Part shown: piece after piece, positions 10,001 through 16,279 of the stretch
Layout of the letters: each line of letters begins with the position of its first letter
How positions within the stretch are numbered: the stretch's first letter is position 1
Assembly: GCA_903822055.1 (NCBI GenBank)
Contig: CAIJNR010000024.1
Span: 1 to 32,689 of the forward strand
Length of the DNA: 32,689 nucleotides
Origin: an uncultured Francisellaceae bacterium
GTDB lineage: Bacteria; Pseudomonadota; Gammaproteobacteria; UBA6186; Azoamicaceae
Direction of reading: 5' to 3'
The notes under the pieces: model-generated
Databases searched by the model: none
What the model was told of the DNA's origin: nothing
Seen by the model: only the letters and a program-made list of their open reading frames with translations
Translations under genes and position numbers: made by a program

Positions 10001-12269
10001 GCTTTTCACCTTCAACAACAATAATAATTCCATTATTACCTCCACCACCAGCACATCCACCACGACCACCGGATCCTGCTTGACCACCAGGATTACCTAG
10101 TTCTCCACGATCTAACATAGTTCGACTACATATGTACCAATCATCCATAAGATACCCATTAGCACCATGATTACCAATTACACCATTATCACCATCACCA
10201 CCAAATTGACCGTTAGTACCTACGCTGCCATCTGCCTTTAAATCTATATTTTCAAAGCCTTCCAGTTTACTTATACCACGAATAAAAATATTGCCAGCAC
10301 TCATACCTGGAACACCTTTTCTACCATCAGTCCCATTAACGCCAGAATTTTGCCATGAATTACCACGATAATCTTTACCACTTTTTGCTTTTAAAATATC
10401 GTATTGTACAACTGGCAATCCTGAAGTATTTATTTTGTATTGTAGTAATTGGTTAGAGACACATACTTTTACATTATCTCCAACAATAACCACATCAGTA
10501 GAAGGTAAAATTAAATCAGCATCTAAAAACACTGCGCTAGATGCGATAATTTGTACTTCAGTAATTCCCTTAATACATAATTCTTTGAATTTTTTGTGTT
10601 TAAAGATTGCAGTTATAGCGATATTATCGCCAGATATTTTACAATAACTTTTACCAGAAACTATTTTTTCTTCTACCGTTAAGGCAGTATTATTTTTTGC
10701 TCTTGCTGTTAAAAATCTTTCCAGTATGTTTAGCTCTTTCTGTATCAATGTTACTGGTGAACTATTTGACAACGGCGACAAATCAATTAATGTTTTAAAA
10801 TCGGCGCAAGATAACGCACCTTTGCTTTCACGACATATAATGTTGTTTGTTATTTTACAGGATGCTATGCTATGCAATATATTATTCTGCGTTTGAGAAA
10901 AGACGGTGCACGCTTCATAATCACTAAGCAGTTCATCTATATTTTTCTCAAGAAATAATTTTATAAATTTACTTTTTTCTACGTCAGTTAATTTATCTTT
11001 GTTTTTTAATCTGTTCCATTTGTTACATTCATATTCTGCCGTACGATGTTCTTCTTTATATTTACCTATTACCCCCAGCTGTCTTAATTCTTCATTTTTT
11101 AACACACCTTTTACTGCTTCAGTAATAACTTCTATGCATAAGTTTTTCTGATCTTGCAACGTTACTGCAACACTATTTTTTAGATCTACGCCAGCAATAA
11201 CTTTCTCTAATTCTTCCTTAGTTTTTACAACATTAATTGCTATTATCCATTCTTTGTAGATTTCTAAGAAAGTAGCATTATGTTGTTGTTCATGTTTATT
11301 TACCAGCATCTTTTCTACGCAGAGTTGTAATATTGCTTTTTGTTTCAATATTTCTTGTTCTTGTTTTGTTGCTATTTCCGCTTGTTTACGATTTTGAACA
11401 GTTTGATATATGGACTTAGTCGCTTCAACCATTGAGTGTAATTTAACTTCAAGATCATCCGTAGTAATATTGCCTTCATCATTAACAGTTAAGTTGTAGT
11501 TTGTTGTTTTTGACGATAAACTTTGTTGAAGATAGTAATTTAAGTATCCTTTATTTACAACAAAAACCACCGCTTCCTCCCCAGAAATGTTGCGTAATTG
11601 TTCTACACAAGTTATTATGGGTATCATTGATTGCAACAACATTCTATAATGAAATTTAAACGTAAAGTTAGTTTTGTCAGCATTGGTATATTCACATTGA
11701 AATACCTGAGAGGATCCTTGTTCTGTTGAATTTTCCCTATCCCCATCAAAACCGATCAATTTTCCAGCAATAATTGCCTCTTTAATTTCCAGCGTTGAAT
11801 ATCCTTGCAATACACTTTCACATGTCAACTTAAGTACTTCGAGTACGGTGATTTTTAAAATGTCTGTTATATTCTTTTTTGCACCTTGTTTAATATCAAC
11901 ACAAACACAAACCTCTCCATTTGCATCGGTTAAACGTGTATCAATATTTTCATTGTTGATTGGTTTAAACAGACCAGTCTCTGGAAACATACCTATTTCT
12001 AAAAATGATGCTTCATCAAAAATATTTTTAAAAACTAATTCGCCATCATTACTATCTATTAACGTAAAAATTTTTGATAAGTAATTATTATTGACACATT
12101 TTTTTATTTGTTCGGCATTAAAAGCATCTAAAAACTCTCTATCAGCAAAGTTTGTATTGGAAATAGTTATTTGATACAAATCATTGTTTAGTTCTTTAAT
12201 ATGCAGATCGTCAACTGTCAAGCTAGTGTGGTCTTTAAAAAATCTTTTTACTTCTTCTATAGTTAACAT
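1086..12269 (-). CDS. Giant SecA-like motor protein with muramidase and M23 peptidase domains
   Basis: A protein of about 3,727 residues; positions are from ATG 12269, preceded by AAGG seven bases upstream. No signal peptide is visible. In order: an N-terminal region resembling that of the VWA neighbour (1-220); collagen-like Gly-X-Y stretches (631-800); an acidic duplicated linker (1333-1368); and a SecA-type DEAD motor (about 1830-2335). The motor has Walker A TGEGKT (K1868), DEAD (D1969), a preprotein-crosslinking-like stretch, ITGTAG (2148), GRGTD (2271) and GRSARKG (2319). TPR-like repeats (2463-2512) and two hydrophobic segments (2823-2855, 2875-2896) follow. Next comes a T4-lysozyme/pesticin-like domain (3308-3472, E3321, GVPHIGIGF). 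Last is an M23/LytM endopeptidase with H3587, D3591, H3643, H3678 and H3680 all present. The housekeeping SecA C-terminal zinc region is absent, so this is not SecA itself. Domain calls are firm. Toxin, effector or self-delivering hydrolase are inferences. Confidence 0.85.
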   Translation of the reverse strand: MLTIEEVKRFFKDHTSLTVDDLHIKELNNDLYQITISNTNFADREFLDAFNAEQIKKCVNNNYLSKIFTLIDSNDGELVFKNIFDEASFLEIGMFPETGLFKPINNENIDTRLTDANGEVCVCVDIKQGAKKNITDILKITVLEVLKLTCESVLQGYSTLEIKEAIIAGKLIGFDGDRENSTEQGSSQVFQCEYTNADKTNFTFKFHYRMLLQSMIPIITCVEQLRNISGEEAVVFVVNKGYLNYYLQQSLSSKTTNYNLTVNDEGNITTDDLEVKLHSMVEATKSIYQTVQNRKQAEIATKQEQEILKQKAILQLCVEKMLVNKHEQQHNATFLEIYKEWIIAINVVKTKEELEKVIAGVDLKNSVAVTLQDQKNLCIEVITEAVKGVLKNEELRQLGVIGKYKEEHRTAEYECNKWNRLKNKDKLTDVEKSKFIKLFLEKNIDELLSDYEACTVFSQTQNNILHSIASCKITNNIICRESKGALSCADFKTLIDLSPLSNSSPVTLIQKELNILERFLTARAKNNTALTVEEKIVSGKSYCKISGDNIAITAIFKHKKFKELCIKGITEVQIIASSAVFLDADLILPSTDVVIVGDNVKVCVSNQLLQYKINTSGLPVVQYDILKAKSGKDYRGNSWQNSGVNGTDGRKGVPGMSAGNIFIRGISKLEGFENIDLKADGSVGTNGQFGGDGDNGVIGNHGANGYLMDDWYICSRTMLDRGELGNPGGQAGSGGRGGCAGGGGNNGIIIVVEGEKQNKDIMEKFQNIEKSAKSGQPGKRGVDGTPGEYGKRGIDHARTYTGFCGGADLEFKGYELKQQTAYRTRGWGWFSWKQEYTEFVQNGNGFDTRNQHLTRVQTHTSANIDNTLQQEVVAVALPQIDLGTWMNFTTNAGIALEQENEIDLAQQTLVTVNANLDKAQKELENIQEQYASVESLKNKILIETAATVEIRQNHDYKQFGTNKELPVVIARTSLTENVSTVGGVNAELFDDQNIAKCLELNSDLYIDNFLKNFESSQDFKEIICSLSRIVPFDCLTDSYQQESHVLMNTEHVPHSVDNKQLIPSIKTSFKKLLLSKPNAVHLQALVDLQKKIPVHLGAIEQSALDAAYMSYEFAHRKQRIEALMQQISHIYRDKLDIAIFASITLLADCNDKSYIERSYLSCDLENKLAMLVKTQNTLKCADYFNECVLAAKEVLIKNYIFVDDLSELENFDILCQSLGGSFKYKCTREIILYAVKKLYRQRMQRWVTLPDQTQQSLNNDLFNMLEQILSIYTNEDLVFRLKSFWTILDQIDDNLSKHVNNVTYLVDAFPTLIKCLRDGFIAEDFFNLFDNTTKDQETISLDYDSDDEIDPKDQETISPDDDSDDEIDGNENELQEKRNSAIATVNKCKSIIDQLLLTNSHNLIDQVSEQVTTYETVLTNNVYAWHDNWQRLQSIDQNDNWPTAANCITKNIDSAKFTFEQKVELISILSRTNNPERICRLLSTNTAQNWPLVLYMEQAYTAMEVLLATEELSVKQSLLEEFSKALSKVQNSAILKILANRIYLEIKNIRAGRAGMSVNEILGLTEELQKIVVLDTRVFNTLGNLPLSGWERVLYVENLHARLLGIALSDKSSELDRDQLCEILLRYEAASKLNRSTIESLVLNLQTKKCNIFEVLTLFNECYAGKILLGDAQIKKLNESGWSNPEIIDALHNELNHKKELKTDDITSIMKDDPYNASINSLLGINASTDVEGLSPLVHELTIVEKLITGRCIEPKEQHIPEVTEFFKVFNNNLSVQNQTIVSNLEKKPISTWNTIDIKNFARIFREEGGSEELQQHQGVLLAIVAQGLKCIKGFYPRNVQLAAVVTMLHGNEHGASKIAEIATGEGKTEISAILAVMLSFMGKPVDVITSSSALAADNVSSIKEFIKIFGYTVECISGVECQEQEVLAERYKATILYGTMADFQRVELLDQFFNTNIDSNRSAIAIIDEADSLLVEEMLNTLYLSPQDPELKSLNPILCIIFRTVCEYLSAKTNPQAGLTEEDKQQIQQSINKKICSGDFSVPNRLLAYLTRRLPIFINNAVEALYSQRDGIYICERDVENNDEEKLYVIDQGTGVTKFNTTFSNGLQQFLEMVNTRRMSGLSLKGAYNSVLKKVKQSQDVRGVLGITGTAGDVNTRKFYKEMFGLDTVRIPRFCYRKFFEESPVIVKNQTEQFASIAASIDDKIKENRAILVVCETIDTAKQLYEYLQNTKEFTNGLHHRLVSHEDFTRGTEAQPLQPGEIIISTNLSGRGTDLQVSTDVKGGLFTISTGEPCNVTEEQLEWWTPVPDERKLEQIFGRSARKGLPGSGQQIVVDPLNRSFSTLLQLRNNNMLIKLHKLQHEKMLPITIEAQLFTLYSKFRSEIREQLCSKKNDPFWVEQQLHGLMGYWELWLDELAQKMEEYPEYPYEQAHAEFLVFKQGMLNILSSHDRKFLFLNRWTNLIQMGQHYDDKGKHDDANQCYQEAIKQEPNYAFAAHLGIAHNWLRNGDMKARKQARTHLKRAGEIINQRVLELQQSISLLASNEAHEKIKNSITKRYGKLANQLKEALENEIFCYQTHLNAIEKVVGKPISLEVVASIYGANETDQKKRIKNAQEILARLIRRDKIKSIRFSKKASLEIPFGMQEKRFYYANPATGQCGLIEFPDSLKQFHNKMCELYGKNTDGIIGDFAQFKTVIFDKEKLTTEEEQSFEELFLFLVRSKVIKEIAVRTSCAGEMQYFRDNQKNPELTQLFGSNEADKQLGHTVLGILNLAEKYKLTMNSIETEGDYSRLRDLPKEELLEFHRRHEHLVLSLERILEQIWTWRNTLALLLGVAAMVAGVITGQFWLFSFGMNSIEFAVRSYVAGNFDMVQYMISSALQVVLSVVVPAIGKKIAGKMTGIVEGKISGGFNSMLKEYTSMRVKNATISAASQITAKALSTAIRDQLNGNGAVRSDNQAMNELRNAMRTHYMASNKELDAINDINDLFKQAEQEELASREYATAQQTLGAMSQVSEGLLKAARTTDSTTGMVYSIVAGSMGELHATYQSYHFSNKVMQSVTKKLKNRTAIMQEVGSDFTMHNNENLANLEQSFKVYADGFLQNKSKELSDMALNRFNSDVVTPLVNRSLIVFADYLQREAKNMLTAYNNAKNRHHKQMDALKKGALDAVEERVKQQDNFLREEQPIITTNTKVEITDANGNKRYTTAGKLITENIAIAGCEELGKKLVFNQENKVYELRMADQEYKALLNVYTIVYNAKYDVEIPRDVSFEQDAILAQIANNASVDVAITEREVNQTNTSTKPNTDEQIITRASEYVRKHEVGGTDPEKYLHMHEVNGVPHIGIGFNLNRKDAAEKLAQIGVKGDVKQAIESNSLKLNQQQAEKLFKICLNEKLQQCKKLIPNFDKLPLNVQIPIVDTAYNSTGLMGKKFKAAIASGDYSTAAFELVHKTKYNKGCVEGQAARRKEMAALLTSDVKDTQPARTKDNTQPVSDDLKKTNAHVDQENRAPLTLFYSSKLQLATNSNEEPKLTRASTQDMVNKINLKKFINKNQCGVFGDDVELQITSDFAPTPKGRTLTIHGVKVTGPHYGVDLVPKNVPKAKVMGHPIISREPMVVLEVKLRSGYGNTLTVWCPERNAIQLFAHLDNTSCHLKFKPGQELKSGIQIANVGNTGHGTGPHLHLEEFKTNCNEIKQILKKCQFFPRGHTRVRPKLYYSNNNMSKLRLAHI
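8166..8273 (-). repeat. 54-bp tandem duplication coding an acidic linker
   Basis: Two adjacent 54-bp copies differ at about two positions and keep the giant gene's frame. They encode two 18-residue units built on DQETIS followed by an Asp/Glu-rich run (DDDSDDEID). The unit lies between helical regions upstream of the SecA-like motor, and its acidity suggests a flexible linker. The near-identity of the copies points to a recent duplication. Confidence 0.85.
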
Positions 12270-12322
12270 CAAAATACCTTAAAAAATATAATTATTTATA
12301 TAATTGATTATTTGAACAAGAA

Positions 12323-14257
12323 TTATGGTCCAAGCTTTGGTAAATCAGTGGAGCGTTGCTCAGTCTTTATAGTATTTTGTGGATCATCGCTTTTATTTTG
12401 TTCTACTTTAGAGCTAGGTCCACCACTCAACAATAACTCCGTCCTCGATTGTTCATCAAATGTTACAGTTGAATTTATATTTGGATAAGCACAAAAATCT
12501 TGTCCATTTACTTGAAATGGTTTTTTTGGATCTATAGGAAAACCCTTACTAACCGAACCAAATGGATGAAAAACATCATACTTTATTAACTCTTGCACAA
12601 AACTATATAATTTTCTTGGGATATTTATGTAATTTAAATACTCAAATAATTTGTTATACTTTGCATCACCATATAATGTTGTCAGGTGAGTATGTTCCAC
12701 CCCTGAGCATGTTGCTAATTTGTTAAAAAATTGTTGATCGTAACACTCACCCAAACCAAACGTAAACATTCTTGGCAATTTATGTTTTTCTCTTAGCGCA
12801 TCCAATTGTTTAATCACGTCATCTTGAGTGATACCATTACTACTATTATCTTCACCATCCGTAAAAACCACTATATTGACATTGCTACTATAAGTTTCAC
12901 CTTGAATATCATCATTTATTCTTAATAGTTTTTCCCGCAATGTTAAATTTAATGCCGTACGCCCATCGCAACACATCTGCCTTATCACATCATCTTGCAA
13001 TTGAGCAATCGTAGTTTTCACACCATTATATTCGCGTCTCCACGCCAATAGTTTTTTATGTTGTTGGTTAAATATAACCACCTCCAACAGATCTCCAGGT
13101 AATGTTTGCTCGTAATATTGCTTAATAAACTGAGCTACTATTTTCTTATATTGATCGAAAAACCCTTGCATACTACCACTAACATCTAAAATAAGTATGC
13201 AAGTTTTAGTCTCTGGTATTGGATTTTTTGGAGAAAAGAAAAATGGAACAATTTTATTTTCTGAATTTTTACCAAGCAAAAAACCGTCACCAAAAGCACT
13301 CAACATATACGAAAGTAAATGTTCTCTATTAATACTAAATTTTAATGATTGTGCTTCTTTATGCTTCTCATCACCACCTTGTGGTAACATGTTTATCTGA
13401 GGTGGAGTCATAATATATAACAAACGTTTATAAGAAAATTTTATTTCCACCTTATCAGGCGTTGCAGTAGTAGGACATAATCCATCACCAAGATAGCGTT
13501 CACACGATAACAGTTTATGACTTCTCAAAGTGTTAGGTGGATTTTCACTATTATCAATATCATTTAGTAAATCTATAAATTTATTTAAATCCGAATTCTT
13601 CGCATTAAGAGCTTGTTTTATTGCAAATATTGTTATAGAAGAAAGTACAGTATTGATTATTACCGCCACCCCTCCAAGAAAATTTTTAGCTAGCGGTAAA
13701 GCTAGTGGTTGTTTGGTTGCTATACCTAAACTAATTTTTAAACTACAACCATCATCTATGCATTCTGATACTTTAATGAATTTATTTGGTACAGATGATT
13801 GAACATTTTCTATAGGGAGGTTTAGATCAAGTAAAAATCCTATCTTTACAAGTCCAAGACTATCGAGATCTGTTTTATTAAACAACTCTTGCAATAATTC
13901 TATTCCATTATGTTCTTTTATTCTTTCGTGGGTCTCTGATGATAAAATACAATCTTCTGTAGCCAAGATCTCTGTTGTAGACTCTGCTGAATCAGGAACT
14001 TTAGTTATTGCTTTCATTGTATATTCAACATTATCGCGAATGCTAGAATGACTTTGCAAAACATCTCCCAATAGCTTTTTAAGCAAATTATGCTGCTCGA
14101 TAGATTTAGTGACAACAATATAATCCGTATCCGTAACTTCCATTGTAAAATTATCTAAATCCTGATCATGAATTTTTTTTCTTAATAAAGTTGCCAACAG
14201 TAACTTTACTGTATCGGATTGTGACAAGTGTTGTTGTATTTCTGTTGTAGATACCAT
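12323..14257 (-). CDS. VWA-domain protein paired with the giant SecA-like gene
   Basis: A 644-residue protein with a von Willebrand factor A domain at about residues 350-530. Its metal-ion-dependent adhesion site looks complete: DVSGS (D358, S360, S362), T434 in GRTALN and D467 in TDGED. VWA domains bind partners through a divalent metal and often accompany AAA+ or secretion machines. The first 300 residues are not a known domain to me, but they resemble the start of the giant protein, most clearly DKVEIKFSYKRLL (268-280) against DKTNFTFKFHYRMLL (198-212). No signal peptide is visible; a hydrophobic helix at about 195-215 could touch a membrane. ATG 14257 has AAGGA nine bases upstream. The gene ends 50 bp before the giant gene, so they are likely co-transcribed and probably cooperate. 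Confidence 0.85.
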   Translation of the reverse strand: MVSTTEIQQHLSQSDTVKLLLATLLRKKIHDQDLDNFTMEVTDTDYIVVTKSIEQHNLLKKLLGDVLQSHSSIRDNVEYTMKAITKVPDSAESTTEILATEDCILSSETHERIKEHNGIELLQELFNKTDLDSLGLVKIGFLLDLNLPIENVQSSVPNKFIKVSECIDDGCSLKISLGIATKQPLALPLAKNFLGGVAVIINTVLSSITIFAIKQALNAKNSDLNKFIDLLNDIDNSENPPNTLRSHKLLSCERYLGDGLCPTTATPDKVEIKFSYKRLLYIMTPPQINMLPQGGDEKHKEAQSLKFSINREHLLSYMLSAFGDGFLLGKNSENKIVPFFFSPKNPIPETKTCILILDVSGSMQGFFDQYKKIVAQFIKQYYEQTLPGDLLEVVIFNQQHKKLLAWRREYNGVKTTIAQLQDDVIRQMCCDGRTALNLTLREKLLRINDDIQGETYSSNVNIVVFTDGEDNSSNGITQDDVIKQLDALREKHKLPRMFTFGLGECYDQQFFNKLATCSGVEHTHLTTLYGDAKYNKLFEYLNYINIPRKLYSFVQELIKYDVFHPFGSVSKGFPIDPKKPFQVNGQDFCAYPNINSTVTFDEQSRTELLLSGGPSSKVEQNKSDDPQNTIKTEQRSTDLPKLGP

Positions 14258-14518
14258 AATGTATAATCCTTCTAATACTACTTAATACATAAAACGTATT
14301 AGAAAATCGTCTAATGCATTTTAAATCTTGTAATCTTTAGTGTTTTTATGTGCATTAAACAAAAAGAATATCCTATACACCATACCAAATCTTTACCTAA
14401 GTAAAATTACATTAGATAAAATATGCTGTTAATGCATTAATTCTGATTACTCAAGCTTTAAATGTTAAACTTAAGGAGGGCACGTTCCTAATAAGAAAAT
14501 ACTTATACAATTTTAATT
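14258..14518. promoter_or_regulatory. Leader of the VWA/SecA operon with repeated TAATRC palindromes
   Basis: This gap lies between the LuxR-TPR gene and the VWA gene. A perfect 8-bp inverted repeat, TCTAATAC (14271-14278) and GTATTAGA (14296-14303), sits just upstream of the VWA ribosome site. A perfect 12-bp palindrome, TTAATGCATTAA, is at 14429-14440. Further copies of TAATRC or its complement occur at 14283, 14312 and 14352. Such spaced palindromes could be operator sites, perhaps for the LuxR-type protein encoded next door. In so AT-rich a gap some may be chance. I could not fix a promoter. Confidence 0.35.
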
Positions 14519-15961
14519 TTAGGAAGTACTGTGGATGTGTTTTGCTGTTTTATCAAGATTAGACAATATATTTAACGCCCAAGCTAACCTAATGTTATGC
14601 TTGCCATAATGCTGTGTTTGAATTTCTAAAGTTTTAATAATATATTTTTTTGCAACATCAGTATTGTTTAATAAACCTTCTACTTCAGCAAGATAACCAA
14701 GCACCCATGCATATTTAATATGGTGGATTCCATATTTGGCACCATATACTTTAAGACTATGTTCTAACAGATTTTTAGATGCACTATAATTATTCAGTTC
14801 TTTATAGGCTATAGCCATTCTTACATATGTCCATGCCGTAAGAATATGATCTTTACCATATAAATTTATTTGAATTTCTAAAGCTTTGGTAAACAATTTA
14901 ATTGCTTCATTGAAATTATCAAGTTTTATATTTAAATACCCTAATTTGGTGTAAATCCATGCAATATCTCCAATAACAGCATGATGCCTATAATTATTAT
15001 GGATTTTAAGACTATGCTCTAATAATTCTTTAGTTTCTTTATATTTATGTAATTTTCTATATGGTGCATCTAATAATATTTCCACCTTAGCAGTTTGTAT
15101 AGAATCTAATCCATAAATTTTTTTAGATCTTTGCAAAGCATTTTCAATTAATAAAATAGCCTTATCATATTGTCCTATTTTTAAATAACATGTTCCTAGC
15201 TCAGATAATGTATCTATATTGGTATAAAAATCTTTTATGCTTTCCAGCATGGCTATAGCTTTTTGAAACTCACCTAAATACCTATAGGCTCTACTAACTT
15301 GATATTTTAATTGTTCTTTCTCTAAAAAATATGCTGCATTATTTAGAATTTTTTCTGCCTGAAGTACTAAAACTTTTATATTGGGTAAATTATCATCATC
15401 AATATATTTAATTAATTGATCATGTATTATACAACTCAAACACTCCGGCTTGGATTTTATCAATATCTTTTCGTTAATTAATGACATTTGCAAAGCATTA
15501 TGACTAAAATAAATAATTGTAGCAACACTAATGGAAAGCATTATCAACATCACAATTATCTTCATTTTAGTAGATAAAATTTTTAGAAAATTATATTGAT
15601 CCGTCTTTTCATTATCACTTATATTTTGATTATCACCACTACTAGAAACCAGCAAAATCTTATTTTTTAATGCTGTTCCATATTGTTGCTCTAAAATCAA
15701 ATGATAATGATCTATTATCGATTGATGATTTTTAGAAGATTCTACAAAATCTAAAATTTTCTGTCTGGAACCACAACCAATTTTTAGCATAATATTTCTA
15801 ATGTGAACTTCAACTGTTCTGGAAGATATTGAGAAAAAGTAAGCTATTTTTTTTACACTCTTACCATGAAGCAAACAAGCAATAACATCAATTTCTCTAT
15901 TGGTAAATATGAGATTTTCTATAATGTTTATTTGTTGAAAATCATCTAGATTATTATTCAT
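14519..15961 (-). CDS. Membrane-anchored LuxR-type regulator with C-terminal TPR sensor region
   Basis: A 480-residue protein with an N-terminal LuxR/FixJ-type helix-turn-helix (about 18-76; LTNRE-like start FTNREIDVIACLLHGKS and SSRTVEVHIRNIMLKIG). A polar linker follows, then one transmembrane helix (about 134-152), then tetratricopeptide repeats from about 190 to 475. The last repeats have the longer kinesin-light-chain spacing, e.g. LFTKALEIQINLYGKDH. The usual LuxR order is sensor first and HTH last; here the HTH leads, as in the ToxR/CadC layout. Predicted topology is cytoplasmic HTH and periplasmic TPRs. Basic residues at the cytoplasmic end of the helix (STKMK) agree. It sits directly upstream of the VWA/giant operon on the same strand, so control of that operon is the simplest guess. 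ATG 15961 has only a weak ribosome site. Confidence 0.8.
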   Translation of the reverse strand: MNNNLDDFQQINIIENLIFTNREIDVIACLLHGKSVKKIAYFFSISSRTVEVHIRNIMLKIGCGSRQKILDFVESSKNHQSIIDHYHLILEQQYGTALKNKILLVSSSGDNQNISDNEKTDQYNFLKILSTKMKIIVMLIMLSISVATIIYFSHNALQMSLINEKILIKSKPECLSCIIHDQLIKYIDDDNLPNIKVLVLQAEKILNNAAYFLEKEQLKYQVSRAYRYLGEFQKAIAMLESIKDFYTNIDTLSELGTCYLKIGQYDKAILLIENALQRSKKIYGLDSIQTAKVEILLDAPYRKLHKYKETKELLEHSLKIHNNYRHHAVIGDIAWIYTKLGYLNIKLDNFNEAIKLFTKALEIQINLYGKDHILTAWTYVRMAIAYKELNNYSASKNLLEHSLKVYGAKYGIHHIKYAWVLGYLAEVEGLLNNTDVAKKYIIKTLEIQTQHYGKHNIRLAWALNILSNLDKTAKHIHSTS

Positions 15962-16213
15962 TGTTTCTATTTTTGAACCATATGTGGTTTATTTTTTATA
16001 TTGTACCCTAACAACTTTGATCAGCGTTTGGTTATCTGGTTATTCTTCAATAAGATTAGACATGAAGAGACCTTACTTAGTATTTTACCATCAAAAAATT
16101 AATATATAAAGAGGTTAGGTCAAAAATGAGCCAATTTGCTTGAAATTGCACATATTTTAATTGCTTTATGCTGCCATCTTAGAAAGGCTGATAAATTCTT
16201 GAATTTTAGATAA
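15962..16213. other. Intergenic stretch with a possible transposase relic
   Basis: No intact gene is present. On the plus strand, 16122-16213 reads, after a stop, ANLLEIAHILIALCCHL and continues to a TAA. It has the hydrophobic feel of an IS5-type transposase C-terminus, but the match is from memory and weak. The stretch abuts the right direct repeat. The LuxR-TPR promoter should also lie in this gap; no convincing -35/-10 pair was found. Confidence 0.25.
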
Positions 16214-16279
16214 GCTGTACTTATAGCAGATAAAATATTTTACCCAACAACATCACTATCTTCTACTAAATCACCAATT
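16214..16279 (+). repeat. Right direct repeat bracketing the 15-kb cassette
   Basis: This is the partner of 1001-1073. Its first 24 bases encode AVLIADKI in the methyltransferase frame, the exact C-terminus of the gene at the left edge, but here no methyltransferase body precedes it. The remainder is the genuine 3' end of the MFS gene on the minus strand. Both cassette ends thus carry the same methyltransferase-tail/MFS-tail junction. Confidence 0.8.

Noticed and set aside
9870-10380. The Gly-X-Y coding stretch as a CRISPR-like or minisatellite DNA repeat
   Set aside because: The periodicity is at the amino-acid level only; the DNA units are not alike and there are no spacers.
1086-12269. 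The giant gene as the housekeeping SecA
   Set aside because: Only about 500 of 3,727 residues are SecA-like, the SecA zinc C-terminus is missing, and hydrolase domains are fused to it.
14471-14477. AAGGAGG, a perfect Shine-Dalgarno sequence on the plus strand
   Set aside because: No ATG, GTG or TTG at a workable distance opens a frame of useful length; probably chance.
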